Position numbers and translations under genes: made by a program. From Closterium sp. Naga37s-1 (taxonomy: Eukaryota; Streptophyta; Zygnematophyceae; Desmidiales; Closteriaceae), in the NCBI GenBank assembly GCA_947471745.1, contig CANJKZ010000139.1, forward strand, positions 558,001 through 622,000: a stretch of 64,000 nucleotides of DNA, written 5' to 3'. Shown here in pieces: positions 45,556 to 56,964 of this stretch; position 1 is the stretch's first letter; every line of letters begins with the position of its first letter. Under the pieces are notes generated by a model. The model worked only from the letters and a program-made list of their open reading frames with translations. It was not told the DNA's origin and searched no databases.

Positions 45556-46300
45556 AACACGAAGGGTGTAGAGGCGAGTAGTAGGAGAAAGGGTGAAACG
45601 AGCGAGGTGCCGGTCGTGGTAATGAAGATCACAATAGAGTGCACCTGCGGGGAAGAGCACTCGTACACAGAGGCGTTGAAGGGCAGGAAGGGATAGGAGG
45701 TTATGACGGCAAGAGGGAACATAAAGGCCAGTAACAGCGCTAGAGGGAGAGGCAGGACAGGGAAGAGAGGAAGTGCCTGTGCAGATCATGGTCATGGTCT
45801 CCCCAGCCCCATCAATAGAGAGGGGACGAGGAAAATTGCGAAGAACACCAGCATCACGAAAGACAGAGTCAGTAGCAGCACTGTCAAGGACAAAATCCAA
45901 GGTGCGAGGAAGTGAGAGAGCGGCAGCCGTAGGGCTGGGAGAGTGAGAAGCAGTGCTTTGAACGGGTGGAGAAAATGGAACGAGAAAGCGAGGGTCCATA
46001 AGAGGAGAAGCACCAAGGATGCTATCCTGAGATGGCATGGTCACACTGAAAACAGAGGCCAGAGAGCCAAAACCAGAGGTTACAGCGGCAGAAGAGCGGC
46101 GACGCTGATGGGATAGCGGAATCCAAGAAGAGGGGTGGAGAAGAGGGGAGGTACAATGGCAAGTAGGAAGGGCCGAAGGGGAGGAAGGGGCAGCGAAGGG
46201 GGCGGAGAGTAGGGAAGGCAATGGTAGGAGAGGAGGTACGGCGGGAGAAGGGTGAGGATGGAAGCGCAGAGGAAGAGAGGTAAGAGCGAGAAGAGGCCCC
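45556..46300 (-). pseudogene. Protease region of Copia-B
   Basis: The minus strand encodes a copia protease-like segment (LDFVLDSAATDSVFRD) and the sequence leading to the pre-integrase domain (LYVPSCRHNLLSLPALQRL; LYTLRVPL). The TRIM lies immediately downstream. Confidence 0.8.
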
Positions 46301-46371
46301 ATATGGGGGAGGGGATAGCAGTAAAGCAGTGTTGGAGAGAGAAAAGAGGAGGAGGAATAGGGGCGATGTAG

Positions 46372-46930
46372 TCAGCTGCTGAGCCGTTGAGGGGAGAAAT
46401 AAGAGGAGGAGGGATAACGACGAAGTAGTCTGCTGCTGCGCCGCTGAGGGGAGACATAAGAGGAGGAGGGAAAACGGCGGGGTAGGCTGCTGCTGCGCCG
46501 CTGAGGGGAGAAATACGAGGAGGAGGGATAGGGGCGAAGGAGTCTGCTGCTGCGCCGCTGAGGGGAGAAATACGAGGAGGAGGGATAGCGACGAAGTAGT
46601 CTGCTGCTGCGCCGCTGAGGGGAGACATAAGAGGAAGAGGGAAAACGGCGGGGTAGTCTGCTGCTGCGCCGCTGAGGGGAGAAATACGAGGAGGAGGGAT
46701 AGGGGCGAAGGAGTCTGCTGCTGCGCCGCTGAGGGGAGAAATACGAGGAGGAGGGATGGCGACGAAGTAGTCTGCTGCTGCGCCGCTGAGGGGAGAAATA
46801 CGAGGAGGAGGGATAGCGGCGAAGTAGTCTGCTGCTGCGCCGCTGAGGGGAGAAATACGAGGAGGAGGGATAGCGGAGAAGTAGTCTGCTGCTGCGTCGC
46901 TGAGGGGAGAAATACGAGGAGGAGGAAAGG
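46372..46930 (-). repeat. 60-bp tandem repeats in the gag region of Copia-B
   Basis: About nine units of about 60 bp, each with CTGCTGCTGCGCCGCTGAGG and GGAGAAATACGAGGAGGAGG on the plus strand. On the minus strand they give 20-residue repeats such as PPPRISPLSGAAADYFVAIP. The unit length is a multiple of three, so all three frames stay open across the array, and several overlapping apparent frames result. Confidence 0.88.
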
Positions 46931-47751
46931 TGTGGAAGGCGACGAAACACGGACAGCTACCAGCTGCAGCAGATAGGGAGAGAAGAGAGGCGGAGGAAGA
47001 GGTGAGAGGGTGGGTGAAATAGAGGGAGAGAGAAGAGGAGGAGGAGGGTGAAGGAGCGGAGTGTGGGGAGGAAGTAGGGTCACGATCACCAAGTGGCAAT
47101 CAGTAACACGCAGCCAGGTGGCAGATGCGGAGGGGAAGGAAGTGGAGGAAGGGAGGAAAGGCACGGAAGGGAGGAAGGAATGAGGAGAGGAGGAGGAGGG
47201 TGAAGAGGCGGATGGGGTGAGGGGAGAAGGAGGAGGTGGTGCAGAAACGGCAGAAGAAGGCGCACCACGGGGGGGAGGGGAAGGCGCCTGCAGGGAGGTG
47301 TGGCAGGCCGCCCACGAGAGGGTAAGGAAGGGTGGCTGGGAGGAGGGAAGGGTGGCCAAGGAGATGGAGGGCGGTGGGCAAGACGCGCGCGCGCATCGAC
47401 GGCGGGGAGGCGCGCGTCGACGGCGGGACGGCCGCGCACGTCGACGACGGGCAGGGCGTGCGACGCGGCGGTGAGTAGGGCGCGCGACGAGGTGGGGGGG
47501 GGGGGGGGGGAGGACGGCGCGACGACGAGACAGGGCGCGCGACTAGGGGACGGGGCGCGTGACTAGGCAGGGAGACCTCGGGTGATGGATGGAAGGTTCC
47601 GTGATTGAAAAAAAAAGAACTTTAAGGGTCGAAATACTAGGGAAGATAATTTTCGACTAGGTAAAAAGTGGCGCGCCGGATGCCTAAGGCCTAAACCGTA
47701 CTAAGAGATATAGATTGGGACAAAACGCCAAGGATTTGGCTCTAGATACCA
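46931..47751 (-). other. Leader and gag 5' part of Copia-B
   Basis: Minus-strand sequence from the primer site (TGGTATCTAGAGCC, read from 47751 downward) into a Pro/Ser-rich open region. A run of 14 G lies at about 47497-47510 on the plus strand, and GCGCGCGTCGACGG-type short repeats at about 47380-47560. No zinc knuckle was recognised. Confidence 0.5.
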
Positions 47752-48009
47752 TGTTAAAACTGAGAGTGTGGTAGCCATGGCTAGGAAGAGAGAAGGTAGC
47801 GAGAGAAAAATTGTATTAGGAAAGAAGAGTCGAGATACAAGTCTAGAAAGGAATTGGAAACCCTAATTGAACTTAGGGTGTGTTCAGTTTGTACTATAGC
47901 TACGAAATGAACCTAAATTGAACCTGGAAGCATAACTCGCTCTAAGCATGGTGGAATGATAAGAGAACACCAAAATAAAGGCCAGAGCGAGCTCTAGCCT
48001 ACTCCAACA
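47752..48009 (-). repeat. 5' LTR of Copia-B
   Basis: 258 bp, differing from the 3' copy at about two positions. Directly followed on the minus strand by TGGTATCTAGAGC. Confidence 0.94.
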
Positions 48010-50245
48010 AGCTCTAGCACCTCCAGCACCAGAAGCACCTCTAGTACCTCCAGCTCCAGGACCTCCAACAGGGTCACCCACAACTCCACCGCCACTAGGA
48101 CTCGCAGCACCCCCAGAGTCAGCACCCCCAGTCGCAGCACCCCCAGAACCAGCACCCCCAGGCACAGCACCTCCAGAACCCTCACCCTCTGTCTCAGCAC
48201 GTGTAGTCTCAGCTCCAGAGTCCACAGCAGCAGGCTGCGGAGGGGGCGAAGACGGTCGAGGCGGAAAACCCGGGGGGGTCTTCAAGCGTGGAGAGCGGCG
48301 AGTGGCCGCCGTGTCGTCCGCAACTGGGTCACCCCCCTCAGCTGGGCCAGAGGAGTCAGAAGAGATCTCCACTGGCTCATCCAAGGGGGGTGGGTCGACC
48401 TGAGACACACCTGAGGGAGCAGGACCCTGTGGGGGGAGGGGGTCTACCGGGGGGGGGACTGGTACCAGGAAGAGGGGTGCTAGGGGAACCGGGTGGGACG
48501 CGTGCGGGTGTAACTGGTAGAAACAGACCGACTCGTCAAAGGTGACGTCCTGGGAGGCGAAGACTCGACGCGAGGGCGGGTGGTAGAACTGCCACGGCGG
48601 GGCATCAGTGGGGAAGCCAAGGAAGATGCAGCGGAGAGTGCGGGAGGAGAGCTTGCTCGCGGTGGTATCGCGAACAAGAGAGAGCGCGCCCCAGACCCGA
48701 AACACTGACGCATCGCCAGCCTTCCCCGTCCACCGGAGTGTGGGCGAGGTCTCTGGCTCCGAGACACGGGGCCAGAGGTTGAGCTGATGCGCAGCGTATC
48801 GGACCGCAAACGACCACAGAAAATGGGGAGCAGCCGCATGGATCATGGAGGTACGAGCAATCTCCATGATCAAGCCAATGCGATGCTCAGCAATCCCATT
48901 CTGCTGAGGAGAGGCCGGAAGCGTGAACGTCTAGCGGATGCCCTCGTCTCGACAGAACCCCGCAAGGAGGTCAGAAGAGAACTCACCGCCCCTGTCAGAG
49001 TGCAGACGCAGGACTGGGAAGTCCTACTGAAAACGCTCGTGCAGCTGGAGACGAGTAGCACGGATCCAGGGGATCAAAACACCGCTGACGTCCGCCTTGC
49101 GACGCAAGGGGAAGACTGTGGTGTAGTCGTCAACAACCAACAGGAAGTAGCGCTCCTGACTCGTTCCACCGATGGGGGCCGGGCCCCACACGTCCATGTG
49201 GAGGGTCTGCAGAGGAGCGGTGGTCGGAGGAAACTCGGAGAAGTGAGGAGCGGCGCGCTGCCGCCCCTCGACGCAAGGAAGACACGGCGGGGCAAGTGAG
49301 CGCGGCAAGGGGGGCAGGGTCCTGGGGAGGCCAGAGACAAGGAGACGGGAGTGCATGCTGCGTAGACGCGGCAGGGAGGGGTGACCAAGACGGTGGTGCC
49401 AGCGCTGAGTCTCGTGCGTGAGTACTCTGCACGAGCAGGACGCAGCTAACTGACCCGACGCAGACGCCCGACTCGACGCGGCCACCTGACCTGACTCAGC
49501 CACCTGTGCAGACGCAGTGGTCAGTGTGTACAGACTAGACCCAGGTTGTCGAGTGAACGTAGCCAGGTGACGGCCAGTCCGGGAGCACGTACAGATAGCC
49601 ACACGCTGCCCTCCAGGAATAAAGGTATCAACCCAGACATCCTGAATGGCAGCGTTGCTCACCAAGTTCGTCGAGAACGTGGGGAGGTGGAGACCTGACA
49701 GAGAGCCGGAGGGGACTGCTGGACAAGGGAGGACCGTGGAGGCTCTCGAAACTACTGGGCCCCCAGAGGGGTCAGCCAGTGAGACTGGGACAGGTGTTGT
49801 GAGTGGTGTGACTGTGGTGCAATCACGAAAGAAGCAACGTGACACGCCTGAGTCAAGCGTGAAAGTGTGCAAGACCTTAGCTGAGGCAGGACCTGTGGCA
49901 GTAGACGCACTAGCACCTAGAGCGTCGGCAGACTCACGGGCACCTAGAGCTGCAGCAGACTCACTAGTACCTGGAGCGGCAGCAGACTCACTAGCACCTG
50001 GAGCGGCAGCAGACTCACTAGAACCGAGAGCAGGAACCTCTACACAGCCAGGGACGCATCGCTGAGAAGCACAGTCGCGACGTCGCTTAGGCCACTTAAA
50101 ATCAAAACCTCCACCACCAGGCCTGCCTCGCTGAAAAACCCACTCACGAAGCTGCTGAGGGGTGGGGTCGTCCGGGAGAGGCAGTGCCCGCTGCTGTCCA
50201 CCTCTGGCCGCAGCAACTGCCGCGATAGTGGCCATGACAGACATC
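48010..50245 (-). pseudogene. PR and IN regions of Copia-A
   Basis: Minus strand: an N-terminal stretch with PLPDDPTPQQLREWVFQRG near 50150; a protease motif TFTLDSGVSRCFFRDC near 49860; pre-integrase WHHRLGHPSLPRL near 49400; and integrase about 49200-48800 with MDVWGPAP and ARTSMIHAAAPHFLW. A Pro-rich then Gly-rich spacer runs to the Copia-B insertion at 48009. Closely related to the same regions of Copia-C and Copia-D. Confidence 0.86.
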
Positions 50246-50492
50246 GACGGTCAGGAGTAGGTCCAGCACCTCTAGCTCCTCCAGCACCAACAGCACCTCC
50301 AGCACTCCCAGCAGCACCTCCACCAGCAGCAGCAGTAGCACGAGTAGCAGCAGCAGTAGTAGTAGCAGTAGCAGGGCGGCTCAGTGGGGCTGGGCGGCCG
50401 CACCTCCAGCACTCCCAGTAGCACCTCCACCAGCAGCAGCAGTAGCACGAGTAGCAGCAGCAGCAGTAGTAGTTGTTGTTGTTGTTGTTGTT

Positions 50493-50540
<48 letters not shown>

Positions 50541-51388
50541 GGTTTAGGGTTGCGCGCGGGCTGCAGGGTCATCGCCCACGAGCTGCAGGGGCGACGCGCG
50601 GCTCGGCAGGGCGGCGCGCGGGCTGCAGGGGCAGCGCCCACGGGCTGCAGGGGCGACGCGCGGCTCAGCAGGGCGGCGCGCGGGCTGTAGGGGCGGCGCG
50701 CGGCTCGGCAGGGCGGCGCCCAGGCTGCAGGGGTGACGCTCGGCTCGGCAGGGCGGCGCGCGGGCAGCAGGGGCAGCGCCCACGGGCTGCAGGGGCGACG
50801 CGCGGCTCGGCAGGGCGGCGTACGTGCTGCAGGGGCTGCGCCCCACGGGCTGCAGGGGCGACGCGCGGCTCTGCAGGGCGGCGTACGGGCTGCAGGGGCG
50901 ACGCGCGGCTCTGCAGGGCGGCGTACGGGCTGCAGGGGCAGCGCCCACAGGCTGCAGGGGCAACGTGCGGCTTGGCAGGGCGGCGCGCGGGCTGCAGGGG
51001 CAGCGCCCACGGGCTGCAGGGGCGACGCGCGGCTCGGCAGGGCGGCGCGCGGGCTGCAGAGGCAGCGCCCACGGGCTGCAGGGGCGAACGCGCGGGCTGC
51101 AGGGGCAGCACGTGGGCCACAGGGGCAGGCACGGCTGCAGGGGCAGCACGGTCGCAGGGGCAGGCACGGCTGCAGGGGCAGCACGGTCGCAGGGGCGAGT
51201 ACGGCTGCAGGGGCAGCGCGGTCGCAGGGGCGAGCACGGCTGCAGGGGCAGCGCGGTCGCAGGGGCGAGCACGGCTGCAGGGGCAGCGCGCGGGCTGCAA
51301 GGGCAGCGCGGCTGCAGGGGCAGCGTAGGAAGAAAAGGGCAGGGCGGAACGTTCGGTGGGCCCTAGGAACGATTCTGCTCTGATACCA
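50246..51388 (-). repeat. GC-rich tandem repeats and poly(A/T) tract in the Copia-A leader
   Basis: From the primer site downward: about six copies of a roughly 36-bp unit (CTGCAGGGGCAGCRCGGTCG-like, 51100-51300), then about eight copies of a roughly 60-bp unit with GGGCTGCAGGGGCGACGCGC (50560-51090). A run of 45 T (50494-50538) is bordered by (TTG)n on one side and TTTAGGGTTTAGGG on the other. CAG/CTC-rich short repeats cover 50260-50460. The minus strand is open over most of the array, but the predicted peptide is pure repeat. No normal gag is present. Confidence 0.75.
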
Positions 51389-51519
51389 TGTTAGAATAAG
51401 CAGGCAGGAATGATGGACTAGGTAGCATGCATGAGTACAAGTACCTAACCCTAAAGTGTTGTACCCTTTGTAGGCTAACCCACTATAGCCTAGAGAGAAC
51501 ACAAACATACAGTTTGACA
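51389..51519 (-). repeat. 5' LTR of Copia-A
   Basis: 131 bp. On the minus strand it starts TGTCAAACTGTATG and ends TTATTCTAACA, directly followed by TGGTATCAGAGC. Confidence 0.92.
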
Positions 51520-51525
51520 CGATAA

Positions 51526-52130
51526 GTTCCGCTAGTTCCTGCCCGAAGCGCCCTTGCGCTGTCCGGCCCTGCTCGCACAGTGTCGCCCTGCCCTGCAGCT
51601 ACTCGCACTGCCTGCCCTAGCGCGCTGCCTGCGCCCCGCGAATGCGCTGCCTGTGCCCCGCTCGCGCGCCGCTTGCGCACGACCTGCGCCGCCTGGGCGC
51701 TGCCCGTGCACTACCTGCAGCGCTCGCCCCCTGCCCCGCGCACCCCTGCTGCCCGCGAGCAGCCCCTGCCCCGCGCGCCCCTGCTGCCTGCGAGCAACCC
51801 CCTCGCAGCAGCTAGGGGTGGACAACCGCAGTCACTGCCTCTCCCAGACAACCCCACCCCTCAGCAGCTTCGTGAGTGGGTTATTCAGCGAGGCAGTCCT
51901 GGTGGTGGAGGTTTTGGTTTTATGGGTACTGCACTGCGGCGGCAGCAGCGTCCGCAGAGCACCTTCTCCCTGCAGCGGCTTCGCGACTGTGCTTCTCAGC
52001 GATGCGTCCCTGGTTGTGTAGAGGCTGCTGCTCTAGGTGCTAGTGAGTCTGCTGCAGCTCTAGGTGCTCGTCAGTCTGCCGCCGCTCTAGGTGCTAGTGC
52101 GTCTACAGCCACAGGTCCTGACAACTGAGG
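51526..52130 (+). other. Leader of Copia-D ahead of pol
   Basis: GC-rich sequence of short GCGCTGCC-like words, then a segment coding LPLPDNPTPQQLREWVIQRG and LRDCASQRCVPGCVEAAALG, also seen at the same place in Copia-A. No zinc knuckle or gag core was recognised, although about 600 bp separate the primer site from the protease. Confidence 0.55.
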
Positions 52131-55100
52131 CCTTGCACACTTTCACACTTGACTCAGGCGCGTCACGTTGCTTCTTTCGTGATTGCACCACAGTCACACC
52201 ACTCGCAGAACCTGTCCCAGTCTCACTGGCTGACCCCACTGGGGGCCCAGTAGTCGCGCGAGCCTCCACTGTCCTCCCGTGTCTGGCGGTCCCCTCCGGG
52301 TCTCTCTCAGGTCTCCACCTCCCCGCGTTCTCGACGAACTTGTTGAGAAACGCAGTTCTACAGGATGTATGGGTTGATACCTTTATTCCTGGAGGACATC
52401 GTGTGGCGATCTATACGTGTTCACGGACTGGCCGTCACCTTGCTACGTTCACTCGTCAGCCTGGGTCCGGTCTGTACACACTGATCACTGAGTCTGCACA
52501 GGTGGCTGCGTCAGGTCAGGCGACTGCGTCGAGTCAGGTGTCTGCGTCTGGTCAGCTTGCAGCGTCTTGCTCGGTTACTCTCCCACCACCGCCTCGGTCA
52601 CCCCTCTCTGCCGCGTCTCCGCAGCATGCACTCCCGTCTCCTTGTCTCTGGCCTTCCCAGGTCCCTGCCCCCCCTCCCGCGCTCGCCTGCCCCGCCGTGC
52701 CTTCCTTGCGTCGAGGGGCGGCAGCGCGCTGCTCCTCACTCCTCAGAGTTTCCTTTGACCACTGCTCCTCTGCAGACGCTCCACATGGACGTGTGGGGCC
52801 TGGCCCCCGTCAGTGGAACGGACCAGGAGCGCTACTTCCTGCTGGTTGTTGACGACTACACACGCTACACCACCGACTTCCCCTTGCGGCACAAGTCGGA
52901 CGTCAGCGGTGTTTTGATCCCCTGGATCCGTGCTACTCGTCGCCAGCTGCGCGACCAGTTTCGGCGGGACTTGACAGTCCTGCGTCTGCACTCTGACAGG
53001 GGTGGTGAGTTCTCTTCTGGCCTCCTTGAGGAGTTCTGTCGAGACGAGGGCATCCGCCAGACATTCACGCTTCCGGACTCTTCTCAACAAAATGGGATTG
53101 CTGAGCATCGCATTGGCTTGATCATGGAGGTTGCTCGTACCTCCATGATCCATGCGGCTGCTCCCCATTTTCTGTGGCCGTTTGCGGTCCGATACGCAGC
53201 GCATCAGCTCAACCTCTGGCCCCGTGTCTCTGAGCCAGAGACCTCGCCCACACTCCGGTGGGAGGGGAAGGTTGGCGATGCGTCGGTGTTTCGGGTCTGG
53301 GGCGCGCTCTCCCTTGTTCGCGATGCCATAGCGAGCAAGCTCTCCTATCGTACTCTCCGCTGTGTCTTCCTTAGCTTCCCCACCGACGCCCCGCCGTGGC
53401 AGTTCTACCATCCGCGCTCGCGTCGAGTCTTCTCCTCCCATGACGTCACCTTTGACGAGTCGGTCTGTTTCTACAGGCTACACCCGCACGCGTCCCACCC
53501 GGTCCCCCTAGCGCCTCTCTTCCTGGTACCAGTCCCCCCCCCGGTAGACCCACTCCCCCCACAGGGTCCTGCTCCCTCAAGTGTGTCTCAGGTAGACCCA
53601 CCCCCCTTGGATGAGCCTGTGGAGATCTCTTCTGACTCCTCTGGCCCAGCTGAGGGGGGTGACCCCGCCGCGGATGGCACGGCGGCCACTCGTCGCTCTC
53701 CTCGCTTGGAGACCCCCCCTGGTTTTTCGCCGAGGCCGTCTTCGCCGCCTCAGCAGCCTGCTGTTGTGGACTCTGGAGCTGTTGCTGGTGATGACACTGG
53801 GGGTGAGGGTTCTGGGGGTGCTGAGACAGAGGGTGAGGGTTCTGGGGGTGCTGCGACAGGAGGTGCTGACTCTGGGGGTGCTGCGAGTCCTAGTGGTGGT
53901 GGAGCTGTGGGTGACCCGGCTGGAGGTCCTGGAGCTGGACAGCCACAGCAGCCTGGTCTACTCGAGACGCTCTCGCCGCAGCAGATTCATGCGTGGATCG
54001 TTCGGCGAGGCAGTCCTGGTGGTGGAGGGTACGGTGCTGCTGGTACTGGAGCTGCTACTGCTGGAGGTACTGCTGGAGGTGCTGCTGGTGCTGGAGGTGC
54101 TGGAGGTCCTGTTGGAGGTGCTGGAGCTGCTAGTCCTGGAGGTACTGCTGGTGCTGGAGGTGCTGGAGGTACTACTGGAGGTACTGCTGGTGCAGGAGGT
54201 GCTGGAGGTACTGCTCGAGGTGCTGGAGGTGCTGCTGGTGCTGGAGGTGCTGGAGCTGCTAGTCCTGGAGGTACTGCTGGTACTGGAGGTGCTGGAGGTC
54301 CTGTTGGAGGTGCTGGAGCTGCTAGTCCTGGAGGTACTGCTGGTGCTGGAGGTGCTGGAGGTACTGCTGGAGGTGCTGGAGGTGCTGCTAGTGCTGGAGG
54401 TGCTGGAGCTGCTAGTCCTGGAGGTCCTACTGGTGCTGGAGGTGCTGGAGGTCCTGTTGGAGGTGCTGGAGCTGCTAGTCCTGGAGGTACTGCTGGTACT
54501 GGAGGTGCTGGAGGTACTGCTGGAGGTGCTGGAGGTGCTGCTGGTGCTCGAGGTCCTGGAGCTTCTAGTCGTGGAGGTACTGCTGGTGCTGGAGGTGCTG
54601 GAGGTGCTGCTGGGGGTGCTGGAGGTGCTGCTGGTGCTGGAGGTGCTGGAGGTGCTGCTGGGAGTGCTGGAGGTGCTGCTGGTGCTGGAGGTGCTGGACC
54701 TCTTGGTGCGCTTCGCCACCTTCTCGGTCTTCCGCCAGCTGCTACTGAGTTCCCTGTCGCTGGTACTACTCCTCCGTTACTGTTCCCACCGGCAGACCAG
54801 TCTCAGCCACAGCTAGTGCCTCACTACCCACTGCCTGCTCCTGCTCCTTACACTGAGGTGACAGAGTCCCTGACTGAGTGTCGAGAGCCTGAGACTCGTG
54901 CTTCCACTCCTGAGCGTCGAGAGACTGAGACTAGAGCTTCAGTTCCTGCTCGTGTTCGTCGTGTCTGTCGTCCTCGTGCTCCGGCTGTCCCAGGCACTCA
55001 CGATATGACACTCCGTCCTTCCTCTGTTACACAGCGTGTTGTCCTGCCGTCACCTCCTGCGTCTTCTCTTCCTGACGTTGCTGACCCTCCGTCTGACCTT

Positions 55101-56964
55101 GCTCGTGCTTCCAGTCCGAATGTCACTCGCTTTCTTGCTACAGTTGTGACGGACCCTACGTTCTCGTCTCCTACTGCGTCTGCCTTAGTCGCTGAGCTAG
55201 TTGACTTTGCTGCTGCGTACCGCCCAGACTACCTTGCGAGTCTTGTTTCTGACCCTGACCCTGCCTGTCCTCCGTCCGTCGGGGGTGAGGTTGCCCTTGG
55301 CTTTGACGTTCTTGAGGACAGGCAGGAGGAGCTGGAGTGCTTTGCAGCCGCTGTACCTCATCTCGCTACCATGCTGCTTGCCCCTGAGGGAGACCCGGAT
55401 GCACTTGACATCCCCACCCCGCACTCTAACAGAGAGGCGATCTCGGGTGAGTACTCCTCTCAGTGGCAGACAGCCATGGACGCAGAGGTGGCTTCCTGGA
55501 AGTCCACAGGCACCTACGTCGGCGAGGTTCCCCCTCCGTGGGCGAACATCATTAGTGGCATGTGGATTTTCAGGGTGAAGCAGCCGCCGGGTTCTCCGCC
55601 TGCCTTCAAGGCACGTTACGTTGCTCGAGGCTTCAGTCAGCGTGAGGGGGTCGACTTCTTTCAGACCTTCTCCCCCACCCCGAAGATGACCACTCTTCGG
55701 GTGTTACTACACGTTGCAGCTCAGCGTGATTACGAGCTGCACTCCCTCGACTTCTCGACAGCTTTCTTGCAGGGTAGCCTTCACGAGGCCATCTGGCTGC
55801 GCCGTCCACCTAGCTTCACTGGGTCGTTTCCTGAGGGTACCCAGTGGAGCCTACGGCGGCCAGTGTACGGCCTGCGTCAGGCACCTCGCGAGTGGCACGA
55901 CGACACTTTCGGCTCTTGGGTTTGCTCCTTCGACTGCTGACCCGTCGCTGTTTCTGCGCACCGACACTTCTCTGCCGCCGTTCTACGTTCTCGTGTACGT
56001 TGACGACTTGGTTTTTGCTACTGCTGACACTGAGGCTCTGGCCTTAGTGAAGGCGGAGCTGCAGGAGAGACACACCTGTACTGACCTGGGTGAGCTGCGG
56101 AGCTATCTTGGCTTGCAGATCACCCGGGACAGAGCACGGCGTACCATCACCATGGTGCACCAGGTCCTTTAGCGCTTCGTCTTCACGTGGTCCTCGCCAC
56201 AACCCACTCCTCTGCCTACTGGCCACTCGCTTTCAGCTCCACCTTCGGACGAGTCCGTAGAGCCGAGTGGTCCGTATCCAGAGCTAGTGGGTTGCCTCAT
56301 GTATTTGATGACGTGCACACGACCTGACCTCGCGTACCTTCTCAGCCTCCTGGCTCGCTACGTGGCTCCCGGTAGACACCGAAAGGTGCACTGGGAAGCT
56401 GCTAAGAGGGTACTGCGTTACTTGTGCAGTACATCGGGCATGGGGCTTGTGCTTGGAGGACGGGACTCAGTGGTAGTCACAGGTCACTCAGACGCTTCCT
56501 GGGCCGACGACCAGGCGACTCAGGGGTCGTCACAGGGTTACAGCTTCAGCCTTGGCTCTGGTTCTGTCTCGTGGAGGTCCACTCGTTTGTCTTTTGTGCT
56601 TGGTTCCAGCTGTGAGGCCGAGATCTACGCTAGGGCCATGGCTGCACAGGAGTTACGCTGGCTGACCTACCTGCTGAACGACTTGGGTGAGCGGCCTCGT
56701 TCTCCTCCAGTTCTGTACGTCGACAACAAGGCAATGCTTGCCTTGTGTCGCGAGCAGAGACTGGAGCACATAACGAAGCACATTGCTCTTCGCTACTTCA
56801 TTGCGCGTGAGCTGCAGCAGCGTCGTCAGCTCCGCCTTTCCTACGTGGCCTCGCGGGCCAACACTGCTGATGTGTTCACCAAGGCCCTTGGGTCTGGTGA
56901 TCATCAGCGTTTCTGCACTGCTCTTGGGCTTGTGCCCACTCTGTCTCACCTGCTGATTGCTTGA
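52130..56964 (+). pseudogene. pol region of Copia-D (PR-IN-RT-RH)
   Basis: Protease TFTLDSGASRCFFRDC near 52140-52190. Pre-integrase RLGHPSLPRLRSM near 52585. Integrase about 52780-53230 with HMDVWGLAP, LHSDRGGEF and NGIAEHRIG. A Pro-rich then Gly/Ala-rich spacer runs to about 54700. RT covers about 55470-56160 with VYVDDLVFAT. RNase H covers about 56420-56960 with GHSDASWADD and ANTADVFTKAL. The region is interrupted at a few points, consistent with it being the oldest element of the nest. Confidence 0.88.
53960..54700 (+). repeat. Gly/Ala-coding tandem repeat of Copia-D
   Basis: GGTGCTGGAGGTACTGCTGG-type units in multiples of 15 bp encode GGAGGTAGGAG-like sequence between integrase and RT. 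This is the homologue of the arrays in Copia-A and Copia-C. Leu/Val/Glu-rich and Ser/Thr-rich frames in other phases are shadows. Confidence 0.87.

Larger units (their letters stand above)
41651..48009 (-). mobile_element. Ty1/copia element Copia-B (fossil), inserted in Copia-A
   Basis: The LTRs at 47752-48009 (5') and 41651-41908 (3') are 258 bp each with only about two differences (about 0.8%). The target duplication AGCTC is perfect (41646-41650, 48010-48014). The primer site TGGTATCTAGAGC follows the 5' LTR on the minus strand, and a purine tract (CCTGGGGGTG) precedes the 3' LTR. Gag, protease, integrase, RT and RNase H regions are present. A TRIM at 44969-45550 interrupts it. It is a different family from A, C and D and a recent insertion. 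Apart from the TRIM the pol part looks largely open. Confidence 0.95.
33138..51519 (-). mobile_element. Ty1/copia element Copia-A (fossil), inserted in Copia-D
   Basis: The LTRs at 51389-51519 (5') and 33138-33268 (3') are 131 bp each and differ at about three positions (about 2.3%). The target duplication CGATA is perfect (33133-33137, 51520-51524). The primer site after the 5' LTR, on the minus strand, is TGGTATCAGAGC, a perfect initiator tRNA-Met match. Its own sequence is 33138-33830, 38521-41650 and 48010-51519; the rest is Copia-C and Copia-B. Pol is recognisable and broken in a few places. No normal gag is seen; the leader is a GC-rich repeat. Confidence 0.93.

Noticed and set aside
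50384-51520. Long Gly/Ala/Arg-rich frames on both strands
   Set aside because: Pure readings of GC-rich tandem repeats in a retroelement leader; no domain in any frame.
53611-54816. Leu/Val/Glu-rich plus frame and Ser/Thr-rich minus frame
   Set aside because: Out-of-phase readings of the Copia-D spacer repeat.
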